64,000 nt of DNA, from contig CALRPU020000015.1 in the NCBI GenBank assembly GCA_943370175.1, positions 1-64,000 on the forward strand, written 5' to 3'. Shown piece after piece: positions 16,065 to 26,367 of this stretch; position 1 is the stretch's first letter, and every line of letters starts with the position of its first letter. This DNA comes from Ideonella_A intermedia_A. Lineage in GTDB: Bacteria > Pseudomonadota > Gammaproteobacteria > Burkholderiales > Burkholderiaceae_C. Both the position numbers and the translations under genes were made by a program. The notes under the pieces are model-generated. The model saw only the letters and a program-made list of their open reading frames with translations, was not told where the DNA came from and ran no database searches.

Positions 16065-17602
16065 CCGATCGACCGGCTCGCCAGCCGCACGACCCAAGTG
16101 CCTCGCCCACTGATGCGACTCCAGCCGGTTCCTCCATGAAGCCGTTCGCGACACCGAGTGCCTCCCTCGGCACGCTCGCCCCCGAAACCGCCGCCGGCCT
16201 GATCGCCGCGTCCAGCGATGTGGCCCTGGTCATCGACGACAACGGCATCATCGTTGACGTTGCCTTTGGCAGCGAAGACTTGGCGCGCGACGGCGCCAGC
16301 GACTGGATCGGCCAGCCATTCGCCCAAACGGTCACAGTCGAAAGTCGGCCCAAGGTCGAGGCGTTGCTGCGCGAGGCCACGTCGGTCGCCACCGCCGCAC
16401 CGCTGCGCTGGCGCCACTTGAACCACCACACGCCGCGTGGCGCGGACATCCCGGTGATGTATTCGGCCGTGCGCCTGAGTTCGGGCGACCGGACGAATCC
16501 GCGCGGCAAGGCCGTGGCCTTTGGGCGCGATCTGCGCAGCTCGGCTGCACTCCAGCAGCGGCTGGTCGACGCCCAGCGCTCGATGGAGCGCGACTACTGG
16601 CGCTTCCGCCACGCAGAAACCCGCTATCGCCACCTGTTCCATGTCTCGAGCGAGGCGGTGCTGATCGTCGAATCCACCAGCTTGAAGGTGGTCGAAGCCA
16701 ACCCCGCCGCGGTCAAGTTGTTTGCCGAGCGCGTGCCCCGTCTGGTGGGCGCGGTGCTGAACAACTGCTTCGAGGCGAGCGACTTGGAGCTGCTGCAGAC
16801 CCAGCTGGCCGGCGTGCGTGCGGCGGGCAGGGCGGACGACATCAAGGTTCACCTGCGCAGCGGCGAAAGCCAGGCGCCGGACGAGCTGACCGTGGCCTCG
16901 TCGAGTTTCCGGCAGGACAACGTGGCTTTCTTCGTGGTGCGCATGGCGCGCTCGCGACCGGGCTCGGGGTCGCCGCAAGTGCTGGGCACCCAGGAGCTGA
17001 TGCTCAAACTCGCGGCCGCCGCCCCCGATTGCCAGGTCATCACCGACCTGGACGGCAAGGTGGTCTGGGCCAATGCCTCGTTCCTGGAGCTGGTGCAGTT
17101 GACGACCGAGGAGCAAGCGCGTGGTCAATCGCTCGACCGTTGGCTGGGCCGCACGGGCGTTGACCTGAGTGTGCTCATTTCCAACCTGCGCCAGCGCAAC
17201 GAGGTGAGGTTGTTTGCCACCACGCTGCGCGGCGAGTACGGCGCCACCAGCGACGCCGAGATCTCGGCGGTGATGTTGCCGCACGGCGAGCGTTCCTTCC
17301 TCGGCTTCAGCATCCGCGACGTTGGCCGCCGCCTGTCGGTGGACCCACGCGCCACGAAGGAATTGCCACGCTCGGTCGGCCAGCTCACCGAGTTGGTGGG
17401 CCGCGTGCCGCTGAAGGAAATCGTCGACGAGACCACCGACCTGATCGAGCAGCTGTGCATCGAAGCGGCGCTCGAACTCACCCATGACAACCGCGCGTCC
17501 GCGGCCGAAATGCTCGGCCTGTCGCGGCAAAGCCTGTACGTGAAGCTGCGTCGCTTCGGCATGGGTGCTGCCGGGCCGGAGGGCGAGAAGTCCACCTCAT
17601 GA
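16061..17602 (+). CDS. ppsR: PpsR/CrtJ, redox-responsive repressor of photosynthesis genes
   Basis: 513 aa. PAS-like domains at about residues 40-160, 190-290 and 315-420 are followed by a Fis-type helix-turn-helix at about 465-500 (EAALELTHDNRASAAEM then GLSRQSLYVKLRRFG). A cysteine just before the HTH (C466) is where the redox-active cysteine of CrtJ lies; others are C236 and C324. The known role is repression of bch, crt and puc/puh genes through TGT-N12-ACA operators under oxygen, which are present at three places in this window. A start further in (ATG at 16136) is possible, but the overlap with aerR favours 16061. Confidence 0.95.
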   Translation: MTDRPARQPHDPSASPTDATPAGSSMKPFATPSASLGTLAPETAAGLIAASSDVALVIDDNGIIVDVAFGSEDLARDGASDWIGQPFAQTVTVESRPKVEALLREATSVATAAPLRWRHLNHHTPRGADIPVMYSAVRLSSGDRTNPRGKAVAFGRDLRSSAALQQRLVDAQRSMERDYWRFRHAETRYRHLFHVSSEAVLIVESTSLKVVEANPAAVKLFAERVPRLVGAVLNNCFEASDLELLQTQLAGVRAAGRADDIKVHLRSGESQAPDELTVASSSFRQDNVAFFVVRMARSRPGSGSPQVLGTQELMLKLAAAAPDCQVITDLDGKVVWANASFLELVQLTTEEQARGQSLDRWLGRTGVDLSVLISNLRQRNEVRLFATTLRGEYGATSDAEISAVMLPHGERSFLGFSIRDVGRRLSVDPRATKELPRSVGQLTELVGRVPLKEIVDETTDLIEQLCIEAALELTHDNRASAAEMLGLSRQSLYVKLRRFGMGAAGPEGEKSTS

Positions 17603-17625
17603 CGCAGGTCGCAGGGCGCTGAGGC

Positions 17626-18312
17626 ATGGCGGGGCCGGTCAGCGTGATGGTGCTGCTGGACGTGGCTCCGGCTGGTCGCTGGTGGGGCTGGTCGCGTTTT
17701 GTGGTCGGGCGGTTTGGGCTGCACGGGGTGCCTGGCCTGCGGTTCTTCAAGGTGCTCGGCAGCGGCCACGAGGCGGGTTTCGGCCTGCGGCCCAGCGCCA
17801 GCCGGCAGGCGCTGTTCCTGCACTTCAGCGACGAAGACCTCGCCGACCGCTTCCTGGCCGAGTCGGCCGTGATGGCCGCCTACCGCCGCCACGCCCGTGA
17901 GCTGTTCCACGTCAAGCTGCGGGCGTTTTCATGCCGCGGCACCTGGGCCGGCACCGCCTTGCCGGTGACCGAGCGCAGCCCGTCGGATGGCATGGTGGCG
18001 GCCATCACGCGGGCGTCGATCCGACCGCGGTCTGCGCGGGCCTTCTGGCGCCATGCGCCGCCGTCCGAGGTCGACCTGCGCCGCGCGCCCGGCTGCCGAC
18101 TGGCCGCCGGCCTGGGCGAGGCGCCGTTGTTGCGCCAGGCCACCTTCAGCCTCTGGGACAACGTGGCCTGCATGGACGCCTACGCCCGCAGCGGCGCGCA
18201 CCTGGCCGCGATCAAGGCCGCCGGCAGCCAGCGTTTCTTCTCGGAATCGATGTTTGCCCGCTTCGTGCCCGATGAGGCCCGCGGGGTTTGGATGGGCCAG
18301 CGCCATGCGTGA
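17626..18312 (+). CDS. crtA: CrtA, spheroidene monooxygenase
   Basis: 228 aa, close to the family length. Adds a keto group at C-2 of spheroidene (giving spheroidenone) and of related spirilloxanthin-type carotenoids in the presence of oxygen. Recognised from the pattern SVMVLLDVAPAGRWWGWSRF at the N-terminus, FKVLGSGHEAGFGLRPS, and TFSLWDNVACMDAYARSGAH towards the C-terminus. It follows ppsR by 23 bp and overlaps crtD by eight bases, so it may be read from the aerR-ppsR promoter. Its presence predicts ketocarotenoids under semi-aerobic growth. Confidence 0.95.
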   Translation: MAGPVSVMVLLDVAPAGRWWGWSRFVVGRFGLHGVPGLRFFKVLGSGHEAGFGLRPSASRQALFLHFSDEDLADRFLAESAVMAAYRRHARELFHVKLRAFSCRGTWAGTALPVTERSPSDGMVAAITRASIRPRSARAFWRHAPPSEVDLRRAPGCRLAAGLGEAPLLRQATFSLWDNVACMDAYARSGAHLAAIKAAGSQRFFSESMFARFVPDEARGVWMGQRHA

Positions 18313-19906
18313 CCACCGGATTGTCGTGGTGGGCGCCGGGGTGGCGGGCCTGGTGGCCGCGCTGCTGCTGGCCTGCCGCGGTCACGCCGTCACGCTGGTG
18401 GAGCGTGCGCCGACCCCAGGCGGCAAGATGCGACAGGTGCTGCGTGAAGGCGACGGCCCCACGCCCACCGGGCTGGGCGTGGACGCCGGCCCCACGGTGT
18501 TCACGATGCGCTGGGTGTTCGACCACATCCTGGCCCTCGCCGGCACCACCCTTCAGGCCGAACTCGACATCACCCCCCTCGACGTGCTGGCCCGCCACGC
18601 CTGGCAGCCCGACCGTGCCGGCGGCGAGGTGCCGGTGATGGACCTGCTGGCCGACGCCGCCCGCTCGGCCGAGGCGATTGGGCGGTTCTCCGGCCCGGCC
18701 GAGGCGCGCCGCTTCCTCGGCTTCTGCCGGGAGGCGAAGCGGGTGTACGACACGCTGGAGGGGCCGTACATCCGCTCCGAGCGGCCGACCCTGTGGCGGC
18801 TCGGGCGCGACCTGGGACCGCGCGGGCTGGGCGTGCTGGCCGGGCTCGGGCCGTTTGCGTCGCTGTGGCGCTCGCTGGCGCGGCATTTCCACGACCCGCG
18901 CCTGCAGCAGCTGTTTGGCCGCTACGCCACCTACTGTGGCGCCTCGCCCTGGCATGCCCCGGCCACGCTGATGCTGGTGGCCCAGGTCGAGATGGACGGT
19001 GTGTGGTCGGTGCGGGGCGGCATGCACGGCCTGGCACAGATGCTGGACCGCGTGGCCCGCCAGCGCGGTGTCGACCTGCGCTACGGCCAAGGTTGCGAGC
19101 AAATCGAGCTGGCCGCCGGCCGCGTGGCCGGGGTGCGTCTGGCCAACGGCGAGCGCCTGGCCGCCGACGCCGTCGTGTTCAACGGCGATGTGTCCGCGCT
19201 GGGCAACGGTCTGCTGGGCCGCGACGTGACGCCGGCCGTTGCGCCCACCGCGGTGGCGCAACGCTCGTTGTCGGCCATGACCTGGGCCCTGCGCGGCCGC
19301 GCCCGAGGCTTTGCCCTGGAGCGCCACAACGTCTTCTTCAACCGCGACTACGCCAGCGAGTTCGACGACATCTTCACCCACGGCCAGCTGCCCCGTGAGG
19401 GCACGGTGTACGTCTGTGCCCAGGACCGCGGCGCCGGCGCCTCGCCCTCGGGCGACACCGAGCGCCTGCTGTGCCTTGTCAATGCCCCGGCGCGCGGCGA
19501 TGTGTCGCCGCCCGACCCCACGGAGATCGCCACATGCGAACAAACCCATCTGGCGCTGCTGCGGCGTTGCGGCCTGGACCTGCAGTGGGCGCCCCAGCAG
19601 TTGGTGCGCACGGGCCCCGAGGAGTTTCACCGCCTGTTCCCGGCGACGGGCGGGGCCTTGTACGGCCTGGCGTCCCACGGCTGGATGGCCTCGTTCCGGC
19701 GGCCTTCCGCGGCGAGCCGGGTGCCTGGCTTGTACCTGGCGGGGGGGAGCGTGCACCCGGGGCCGGGGGTGCCGATGGCGGCCCTGTCGGGCCAGCTGGC
19801 GGCCGCGACGCTGCTGGCGCACCTCGATTCGACCAGCCGGTGGCGTCCGGTGCGTATCTCTGGTGGTACGTCGACGCGCTCAGCGACGACGGGCAGCACG
19901 GGCTGA
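18305..19906 (+). CDS. crtD: CrtD, hydroxyneurosporene/methoxyneurosporene desaturase
   Basis: 533 aa FAD-dependent desaturase of the CrtI/CrtD family. The N-terminal dinucleotide motif VVVGAGVAGLVAALLLACRG is followed by PTPGGKMRQ; the C-terminal FAD motif VPGLYLAGGSVHPGPGVPMA is intact. It introduces the C-3,4 double bond after CrtC hydration. The ATG at 18305 overlaps the crtA stop. The last 30 or so residues (STSRWRPVRISGGTS...) are encoded by the sequence that also encodes the crtC start in another frame, so either crtD has a tail or the two genes overlap by design. Confidence 0.92.
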   Translation: MRDHRIVVVGAGVAGLVAALLLACRGHAVTLVERAPTPGGKMRQVLREGDGPTPTGLGVDAGPTVFTMRWVFDHILALAGTTLQAELDITPLDVLARHAWQPDRAGGEVPVMDLLADAARSAEAIGRFSGPAEARRFLGFCREAKRVYDTLEGPYIRSERPTLWRLGRDLGPRGLGVLAGLGPFASLWRSLARHFHDPRLQQLFGRYATYCGASPWHAPATLMLVAQVEMDGVWSVRGGMHGLAQMLDRVARQRGVDLRYGQGCEQIELAAGRVAGVRLANGERLAADAVVFNGDVSALGNGLLGRDVTPAVAPTAVAQRSLSAMTWALRGRARGFALERHNVFFNRDYASEFDDIFTHGQLPREGTVYVCAQDRGAGASPSGDTERLLCLVNAPARGDVSPPDPTEIATCEQTHLALLRRCGLDLQWAPQQLVRTGPEEFHRLFPATGGALYGLASHGWMASFRRPSAASRVPGLYLAGGSVHPGPGVPMAALSGQLAAATLLAHLDSTSRWRPVRISGGTSTRSATTGSTG

Positions 19907-20745
19907 CGCTGATCGCTTTCGTCGGCAGCGTCTTTTCGCCTTACTACGCCTGGGCCCTGAAACGCGGCCCGGCCGACGCCAACGACCACTGCTGCCTGAA
20001 CGTGGCCCTGTACGGCCGCGGAGCGCGGCGCTGGACCATGACCGAGCGCGGGCACCGCCACGTGCAGCGCAGCGCCGACCGCTTCGTCATCGGCCCGAGC
20101 GACCTGCATTGGGATGGCAACCGCCTGGTGGTCACGGTGCGCGAGCGCGCCATGCCGTTCGGCCAGCGCGTGGTCGGCACCATCACCGTCCACCCGGACC
20201 GACTGTTCAACTTCAGCACCCCGCTGGACGACGCCGGCCGCCACCGCTGGGGCCCGCTCGCGCCGTCGGCGCGGGTGGACGTGGACCTGCAGCAACCCGA
20301 CCTGCGTTGGCACGGCCACGCCTACTTTGACGCGAACGAGGGCGACGAGCCGGTGGACCGGCCGTTCGCCGAATGGGATTGGTCGCGGGCCAGCCTGCGC
20401 GACGGCAGCACGGCGGTGCTGTACGACGTGCGCCAAAAGGCCGGCGCCGACCGCCTGCTGGCCTTGCGCTTCACGCCCAACGGCAGCGTCGAGCCCTTCG
20501 AGGCGCCGGCCCGCCAGGCCTTGCCGCGCACCGCCTGGCGCATCGGCCGCAGCATCCGCGCCGAAGGCGAATCGCCCGCGGTGGTGCAAACGCTCGAAGA
20601 CACACCGTTCTACGTGCGCTCCGTGCTGAACACCGGCTTGTTGGGCGAGCGGGTCGTGGCCATGCACGAAACGCTGAACGTCCCGCGTCTGGTGTCGCCC
20701 GTGGTGCGTTTGATGCTGCCCTTCAGGATGCCCCGCGTGGCCTGA
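19840..20745 (+). CDS. crtC: CrtC, carotenoid 1,2-hydratase (hydroxyneurosporene synthase)
   Basis: At least 301 aa. Adds water across the C-1,2 bond of neurosporene or lycopene. Family stretches: GAYLWWYVDALSDDGQHGLT, FVGSVFSPYYAWALKRGPA and NHCCLNVALYG-like NDHCCLNVALYG, with FYVRSVLNTGLLGE near the C-terminus. No ATG exists in frame near the family start; conserved sequence begins about APRFDQPVASGAY (19819), inside crtD. The GTG at 19840 is the nearest usable start and gives a 67-bp overlap; a GTG at 19585 is the next one upstream. The true start is unresolved. Confidence 0.88.
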   Translation: MASGAYLWWYVDALSDDGQHGLTLIAFVGSVFSPYYAWALKRGPADANDHCCLNVALYGRGARRWTMTERGHRHVQRSADRFVIGPSDLHWDGNRLVVTVRERAMPFGQRVVGTITVHPDRLFNFSTPLDDAGRHRWGPLAPSARVDVDLQQPDLRWHGHAYFDANEGDEPVDRPFAEWDWSRASLRDGSTAVLYDVRQKAGADRLLALRFTPNGSVEPFEAPARQALPRTAWRIGRSIRAEGESPAVVQTLEDTPFYVRSVLNTGLLGERVVAMHETLNVPRLVSPVVRLMLPFRMPRVA

Positions 20746-20759
20746 CCGCCAGCTGGCGG
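20746..20759. repeat. 14-bp perfect palindrome directly after crtC
   Basis: CCGCCAGCTGGCGG starts on the base after the crtC stop codon. As RNA it can form a short GC hairpin, but no T run follows on either strand, so it is at best a weak terminator between convergent crtC and the crtI operon. Confidence 0.4.
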
Positions 20760-20784
20760 GTTGGCGGGCCCGGTCGGGTCGGCG

Positions 20785-20973
20785 TCAGGGGGGCGGCGGG
20801 TCGGCCGATTTCGCCTGCGCCGCCTGTTCGGCGCGCGCCTGAGCGCGCTCGCGTTCGCGTCGCTCGCGCAGCAGCTTGCCGTCGCGCTTCAGCTCCCACC
20901 ATTGCCAAACGCCAAATGCGATGGTGGCCACGATGGTCAGCCCCAGTTCGTACTTGATCGCGTCGTTGCTCAT
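20785..20973 (-). CDS. Small membrane-anchored protein downstream of crtI, unknown function
   Basis: 62 aa. One transmembrane helix near the N-terminus (LGLTIVATIAFGVWQWW, about residues 10-26) followed by a highly charged, probably helical tail (residues 27-55, rich in Arg, Glu, Ala, Gln) and a PPPP end. A start at 20973 has a weak AGGA upstream. It lies 38 bp downstream of crtI in the same direction, where crtB is often found, so it is probably co-transcribed with crtI. The compositional pattern (TM, amphipathic tail) looks real, but no family was recognised. Confidence 0.6.
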   Translation of the reverse strand: MSNDAIKYELGLTIVATIAFGVWQWWELKRDGKLLRERRERERAQARAEQAAQAKSADPPPP

Positions 20974-21011
20974 GCCGTCGTCCTGCCGCTGTTGGCCTAG
21001 GCCTGTTGGGT

Positions 21012-22655
<1,644 letters not shown>

Positions 22656-22719
22656 ACCCCCGCCACGCCGACCCGGCCACCGCGGCCGGTCTCACTGCAA
22701 CGGCGTGACGCCCCAATAG

Positions 22720-22737
22720 TGTCAACTCTGGTTGACG
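22720..22737. promoter_or_regulatory. Putative PpsR operator between crtI and bchG
   Basis: TGTCAACTCTGGTTGACG: TGT-N12-ACG with TGTCAA/TTGACg arms. Its right arm, TTGACG at 22732-22737, can act as the -35 box of a rightward bchG promoter with AATATT (22756-22761) 18 bp on. Confidence 0.62.
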
Positions 22738-22750
22738 CTTGCAAGAGTCA

Positions 22751-22768
22751 TGTGCAATATTCTTGACA
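22751..22768. promoter_or_regulatory. Second PpsR operator, overlapping the bchG start
   Basis: TGTGCAATATTCTTGACA matches TGT-N12-ACA exactly. Centre-to-centre distance to the first site is 31 bp, about three helical turns, which suits cooperative binding. The last base of the site is the first base of the chosen bchG start codon. Confidence 0.65.
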
Positions 22769-23649
22769 TGACCCGTCCTTCGCTGTCGGCTGTGGCGGAA
22801 TTGCTCAAGCCGATCACCTGGTTCCCGCCGATGTGGGCCTTTTCCTGCGGGGTGGTCGCGTCCGGCGTGCCCGTGCAAGGCCGCTGGCCGCTGATCCTGA
22901 CCGGCGTCGCGCTGGCCGGTCCGCTCGTCTGTGCCACCAGCCAGGCCGTCAACGACTGGTTTGATCGCCACGTCGACGCCATCAACGAACCGCACCGACC
23001 GATCCCGTCGGGCCGCATGCCGGGCCGCTGGGGCTTGTACATCGCCATCGGCTGGACCGTGCTGTCGCTGCTCGTGGCCACGCAACTCGGGCCATGGGGC
23101 TTTGGTGCCGCGGCCGTTGGCCTGGCGCTGGCCTGGGCCTACAGCGCGCCGCCACTGCGGCTGAAACTCAATGGCTGGTGGGGCAACGCGGCTTGCGGCC
23201 TGAGCTATGAGGGTCTGGCCTGGGCCACCGGTGCGGCCGTGATGGCCGGCGGGGCGCTGCCGGGCCCGCGTTCCCTGATGTTGGCGCTGCTGTACAGCAT
23301 CGGCGCGCACGGCATCATGACCTTGAACGATTTCAAGGCCATCGAGGGCGACCGCAAGATGGGTGTGCGCTCCCTGCCGGTCCAGCTCGGGCCGCAGGGC
23401 GCAGCGCGCATGGCCTGCTGGACGATGCTGGCGCCGCAGTTTGTCGTGGCCATGCTGCTGGTCGCCTGGGGCGCGCCGGTGCAGGCCCTGGTCATCGTCG
23501 GCCTGATGGGCTTGCAGGCCCTGCTGATGGACCATTTCCTCGACCGGCCGGTCGAGCGCGCGCTGCTGTACAGCGGCTTTGGCGTGCCGCTGTTCGTCAG
23601 CGGCATGATGGTCAGCGCCTTCGCCGTGCGCGCGACGGTGGGCCCGTGA
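22768..23649 (+). CDS. bchG: BchG, bacteriochlorophyll synthase (geranylgeranyl/phytyl transferase)
   Basis: 293 aa UbiA-family membrane prenyltransferase. Esterifies bacteriochlorophyllide a with geranylgeranyl (or phytyl) diphosphate. LLKPITWFPPMWAFSCG starts the protein, and the aspartate-rich motif NDWFDRHVDAINEPHRPIPSG is complete, with a second motif NDFKAIEGDRKMGVRSLP. The start is uncertain: ATG 22768 (MTRPSLSAV) has no Shine-Dalgarno sequence and falls at the predicted transcription start; ATG 22750 would add six residues but lies inside the operator region. Coupled by a GTGA overlap or a short gap to the next gene. Confidence 0.95.
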   Translation: MTRPSLSAVAELLKPITWFPPMWAFSCGVVASGVPVQGRWPLILTGVALAGPLVCATSQAVNDWFDRHVDAINEPHRPIPSGRMPGRWGLYIAIGWTVLSLLVATQLGPWGFGAAAVGLALAWAYSAPPLRLKLNGWWGNAACGLSYEGLAWATGAAVMAGGALPGPRSLMLALLYSIGAHGIMTLNDFKAIEGDRKMGVRSLPVQLGPQGAARMACWTMLAPQFVVAMLLVAWGAPVQALVIVGLMGLQALLMDHFLDRPVERALLYSGFGVPLFVSGMMVSAFAVRATVGP

Positions 23650-23675
23650 CGAACCCGCACAAGGAGACCGTGGCC

Positions 23676-25094
23676 ATGCAGACCCCTTTCGGCTGGTTGG
23701 CGATCGTTCGGCTCGGGCTGGTGCAGGCCTGCCTGGGCGCGATCGTCGTGCTGACCACCTCCACGCTCAATCGGGTGATGGTCGTCGAGCTGGCGTTGCC
23801 GGCCTTGTTGCCCGGCCTGCTGGTGGCGTTTCATTACCTCGTGCAGCTGGCGCGCCCGCGCATGGGGCACGGCTCGGACGTCGGGGGGCGCCGCACGCCC
23901 TGGATCCTGGGCGGCATGGCCGTGCTGGCGCTTGGGGGCTTCACCTCGGCCCTGGCCACGGCGTGGATGGGCAGCCACCGCGCCGGGGGCATCGCCCTGG
24001 CGGTGCTGGGCTTTGCCCTGATTGGCCTGGGCGTCAGTGCCAGCGGCACCTCGCTGCTGGTGCTGTTGGCCAAGCGCGTTGCGCCGGGGCGGCGTGCCGC
24101 CGCGGCCACCATCGTCTGGATGATGATGATCGTGGGCTTTGCGGTGACCGCGGGCACCGCGGGCAAGCTGCTCGACCCCTACACGCCGGCCCGCTTGCTG
24201 ATGGTCACCGGGACGGTGGCGTTGATCGCCGTGGTCGTGGCCGCGATCGCCTTGGCGGGGCTGGAAGGCCGGGCCGCCGACGCGCCGGCGGAGGCCGCCC
24301 CGCGCGACGACCCCGCCCCGTCGACGGGGCCGGGCGACGCCCAGCCTGCCCGCAAGCCCAGCTTCCGCGAGGCGCTTGGCCAAGTGTGGGACGAGCCCGC
24401 GGCGCGTCGCTTCACGGTTTTCGTTTTCCTGTCGATGATCGCCTACAGCGCCCAGGACCTGATCCTCGAGCCCTACGCCGGCACCGTCTTCGGCTACACA
24501 CCGGGCGAGTCGACGGCACTGTCCGGCGTTCAGCATGGTGGCGTGTTCGCCGGCATGTTGATGGCGGCGCTGGCCGGCGCGCAGTTCGGCGGCCGCGAGT
24601 TCGGCAGCCTGCGCGCCTGGACGGTGGGCGGGTGCATCGCGTCGGCGTTGGCGCTGCTGGGCCTGGTCGCCTCGGGCGTGGTGGGCCCGGCCTGGCCGTT
24701 CAAGGCCACGGTGTTCGTGCTGGGCGTGGCCAATGGCGCGTTCTCCATCGCCGCCATCGGGTCGATGATGCGGCTGGCGGGCGAAGGCCGCCATGGCCGC
24801 GAGGGCGTGCGCATGGGCCTGTGGGGCGCGGCGCAGGCCATCGCCTTCGGGCTCGGCGGGCTGAGCGGCGCGGCCGCGAGCGACCTGGCCCGCTGGCTGA
24901 TCGGCTCGCAATCGGCCGCCTACGGCAGCGTCTTCTTTGCCGAAGCCCTGCTGTTCCTGGTTGCGGCGCGCCTGGCGTGGGCCATCGGCAGCCCAGCGCG
25001 CCCAGCCGTCACCGTGCCGTCTGGCACCGACATTCCCCGGGCCCCTGGCCCCAGCGCCGGCGACCGCCTTGTCGTCCGCATGGAAGCGAGGTAA
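23676..25094 (+). CDS. BCD/PucC-family MFS protein encoded between bchG and bchP
   Basis: 472 aa with about twelve hydrophobic segments. It is a paralogue of LhaA (RLGLVQACLGAIVVLTTSTL; NRVMVVELALPALLPGLLV; DVGGRRTPWILGGMAVLALG). In purple bacteria a gene of this family regularly stands between bchG and bchP and is thought to move or deliver (bacterio)chlorophyll, but the function is not settled. The ATG at 23676 has AAGGAG nine bases upstream; a GTG at 23646 overlaps the bchG stop and is an alternative. Followed by bchP after three bases. Confidence 0.9.
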   Translation: MQTPFGWLAIVRLGLVQACLGAIVVLTTSTLNRVMVVELALPALLPGLLVAFHYLVQLARPRMGHGSDVGGRRTPWILGGMAVLALGGFTSALATAWMGSHRAGGIALAVLGFALIGLGVSASGTSLLVLLAKRVAPGRRAAAATIVWMMMIVGFAVTAGTAGKLLDPYTPARLLMVTGTVALIAVVVAAIALAGLEGRAADAPAEAAPRDDPAPSTGPGDAQPARKPSFREALGQVWDEPAARRFTVFVFLSMIAYSAQDLILEPYAGTVFGYTPGESTALSGVQHGGVFAGMLMAALAGAQFGGREFGSLRAWTVGGCIASALALLGLVASGVVGPAWPFKATVFVLGVANGAFSIAAIGSMMRLAGEGRHGREGVRMGLWGAAQAIAFGLGGLSGAAASDLARWLIGSQSAAYGSVFFAEALLFLVAARLAWAIGSPARPAVTVPSGTDIPRAPGPSAGDRLVVRMEAR

Positions 25095-25097
25095 TCC

Positions 25098-26354
25098 ATG
25101 AACCCAGTGCACATTCCCGTGGTTGCGGCCGCGCACGTGGCGCGTCCCCCCGCGCTTGACGACACCTACGACGTGGTCGTGGTCGGCGGCGGCCCCGCCG
25201 GCGCCACCGCCGCCGACGACCTCGCGCGCCTGGGCCGCAGCGTGCTGCTGCTCGACCGCGCTGGCCGCGTCAAGCCTTGCGGCGGGGCCATCCCACCGCG
25301 GCTGATCAAGGACTTCGACATCCCCGATGAACTGCTGGTGGCCCGCGCGCGCAGTGCTCGCATGGTGGCGCCCAGCGACAAGCGCGTGGACATCCCCATC
25401 GAAGGGGGCTTCGTCGGCATGGTCGACCGCGACCAGTTCGACGAGTGGCTGCGCGACCGCGCTGAATGCCATGGCGCCACGCGCCTGACCGGCAGCTTCG
25501 AGCGGCTGGAGCGCGACCCCGACGGCACGGCGGTGGTGCACTTCATGGCCCGCGAGCGCCATGGTCGCGGCGAGGGCAAGCCGGGCCGCGTTCGGGCGCG
25601 CTGTGTGATCGGCGCCGACGGCGCCCGCTCGGCCGTGGCGCGGCAGACCATCCCCGAGGCGAAGGAGCAGCCCTGCGTCTTCGCCTACCACGAGATCGTG
25701 CGCACCCCTGACCGGCTGCCGGCCGGCTACGACGGCAGCCGCTGCGACGTGTACTACCAGGGCAAGCTGTCGCCGGACTTCTATGGCTGGGTGTTTCCGC
25801 ATGGCGGCACCTTGAGCATCGGCACGGGCAGCGCCGACAAGGGCTTTTCCCTGCGCACCGCCACCGCCAGCCTGCGCGAGGCCGCCGGGCTGGGGCAGGC
25901 CGAAGTGCTGCGCCGCGAGGGCGCGCCGCTGCCGATGCGGCCGCTGCGCCGCTGGGACAACGGGCGGGACGTGGTGCTGGCGGGAGACGCCGCCGGTGTG
26001 GTGGCGCCGGCCTCGGGCGAGGGCATCTACTACGGCATGGTCGGCGGGCGCTGCGCCGCCAACGCCGCCGACCAGTTGCTGCGCACCGGCAACCCGGCGT
26101 CGCTGCGCCAGGCCCGAAAGCGCTTCATGGGCGAACACGGGCGGGTGTTCCTGGTGCTGGGCATCATGCAGCGCTTTTGGTACCGCAGCGAAAAGCGCCG
26201 CGAGCGCTTCGTCAAGATGTGCGAGGACCGGGACGTCCAGCAGCTGACCTTCGACGCGTACATGAACAAGCGGCTGGTGCGGGCCCGCCCACTGGCCCAC
26301 GTGCGCATTTTCTTCAAGGACATGGCGCACCTGCTCGGGCTCGCCCGGGTGTGA
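25098..26354 (+). CDS. bchP: BchP, geranylgeranyl reductase
   Basis: 418 aa flavoprotein. Reduces the geranylgeranyl tail of bacteriochlorophyll (or its diphosphate) to phytyl. The FAD motif DVVVVGGGPAGATAADDLAR lies at about residues 24-43, KPCGGAIPPRLI follows as in the family, and RDVVLAGDAAGVVAPASGEG carries the second FAD-contacting motif. The ATG has GAGG upstream. Part of bchG-MFS-bchP, presumably from the PpsR-controlled promoter in front of bchG. Confidence 0.97.
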   Translation: MNPVHIPVVAAAHVARPPALDDTYDVVVVGGGPAGATAADDLARLGRSVLLLDRAGRVKPCGGAIPPRLIKDFDIPDELLVARARSARMVAPSDKRVDIPIEGGFVGMVDRDQFDEWLRDRAECHGATRLTGSFERLERDPDGTAVVHFMARERHGRGEGKPGRVRARCVIGADGARSAVARQTIPEAKEQPCVFAYHEIVRTPDRLPAGYDGSRCDVYYQGKLSPDFYGWVFPHGGTLSIGTGSADKGFSLRTATASLREAAGLGQAEVLRREGAPLPMRPLRRWDNGRDVVLAGDAAGVVAPASGEGIYYGMVGGRCAANAADQLLRTGNPASLRQARKRFMGEHGRVFLVLGIMQRFWYRSEKRRERFVKMCEDRDVQQLTFDAYMNKRLVRARPLAHVRIFFKDMAHLLGLARV

Positions 26355-26367
26355 GCCGCCGACGCCG

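Noticed and set aside
18305..20745. crtD-crtC as a broken or fused pair due to frameshift
   Set aside because: Both proteins are intact over their conserved lengths; only the junction is unusual, so a pseudogene call is not justified.
20746..20784. Intrinsic terminator between crtC and the 62-aa ORF
   Set aside because: There is a palindrome but no T run on either side, so a rho-independent terminator is not supported.
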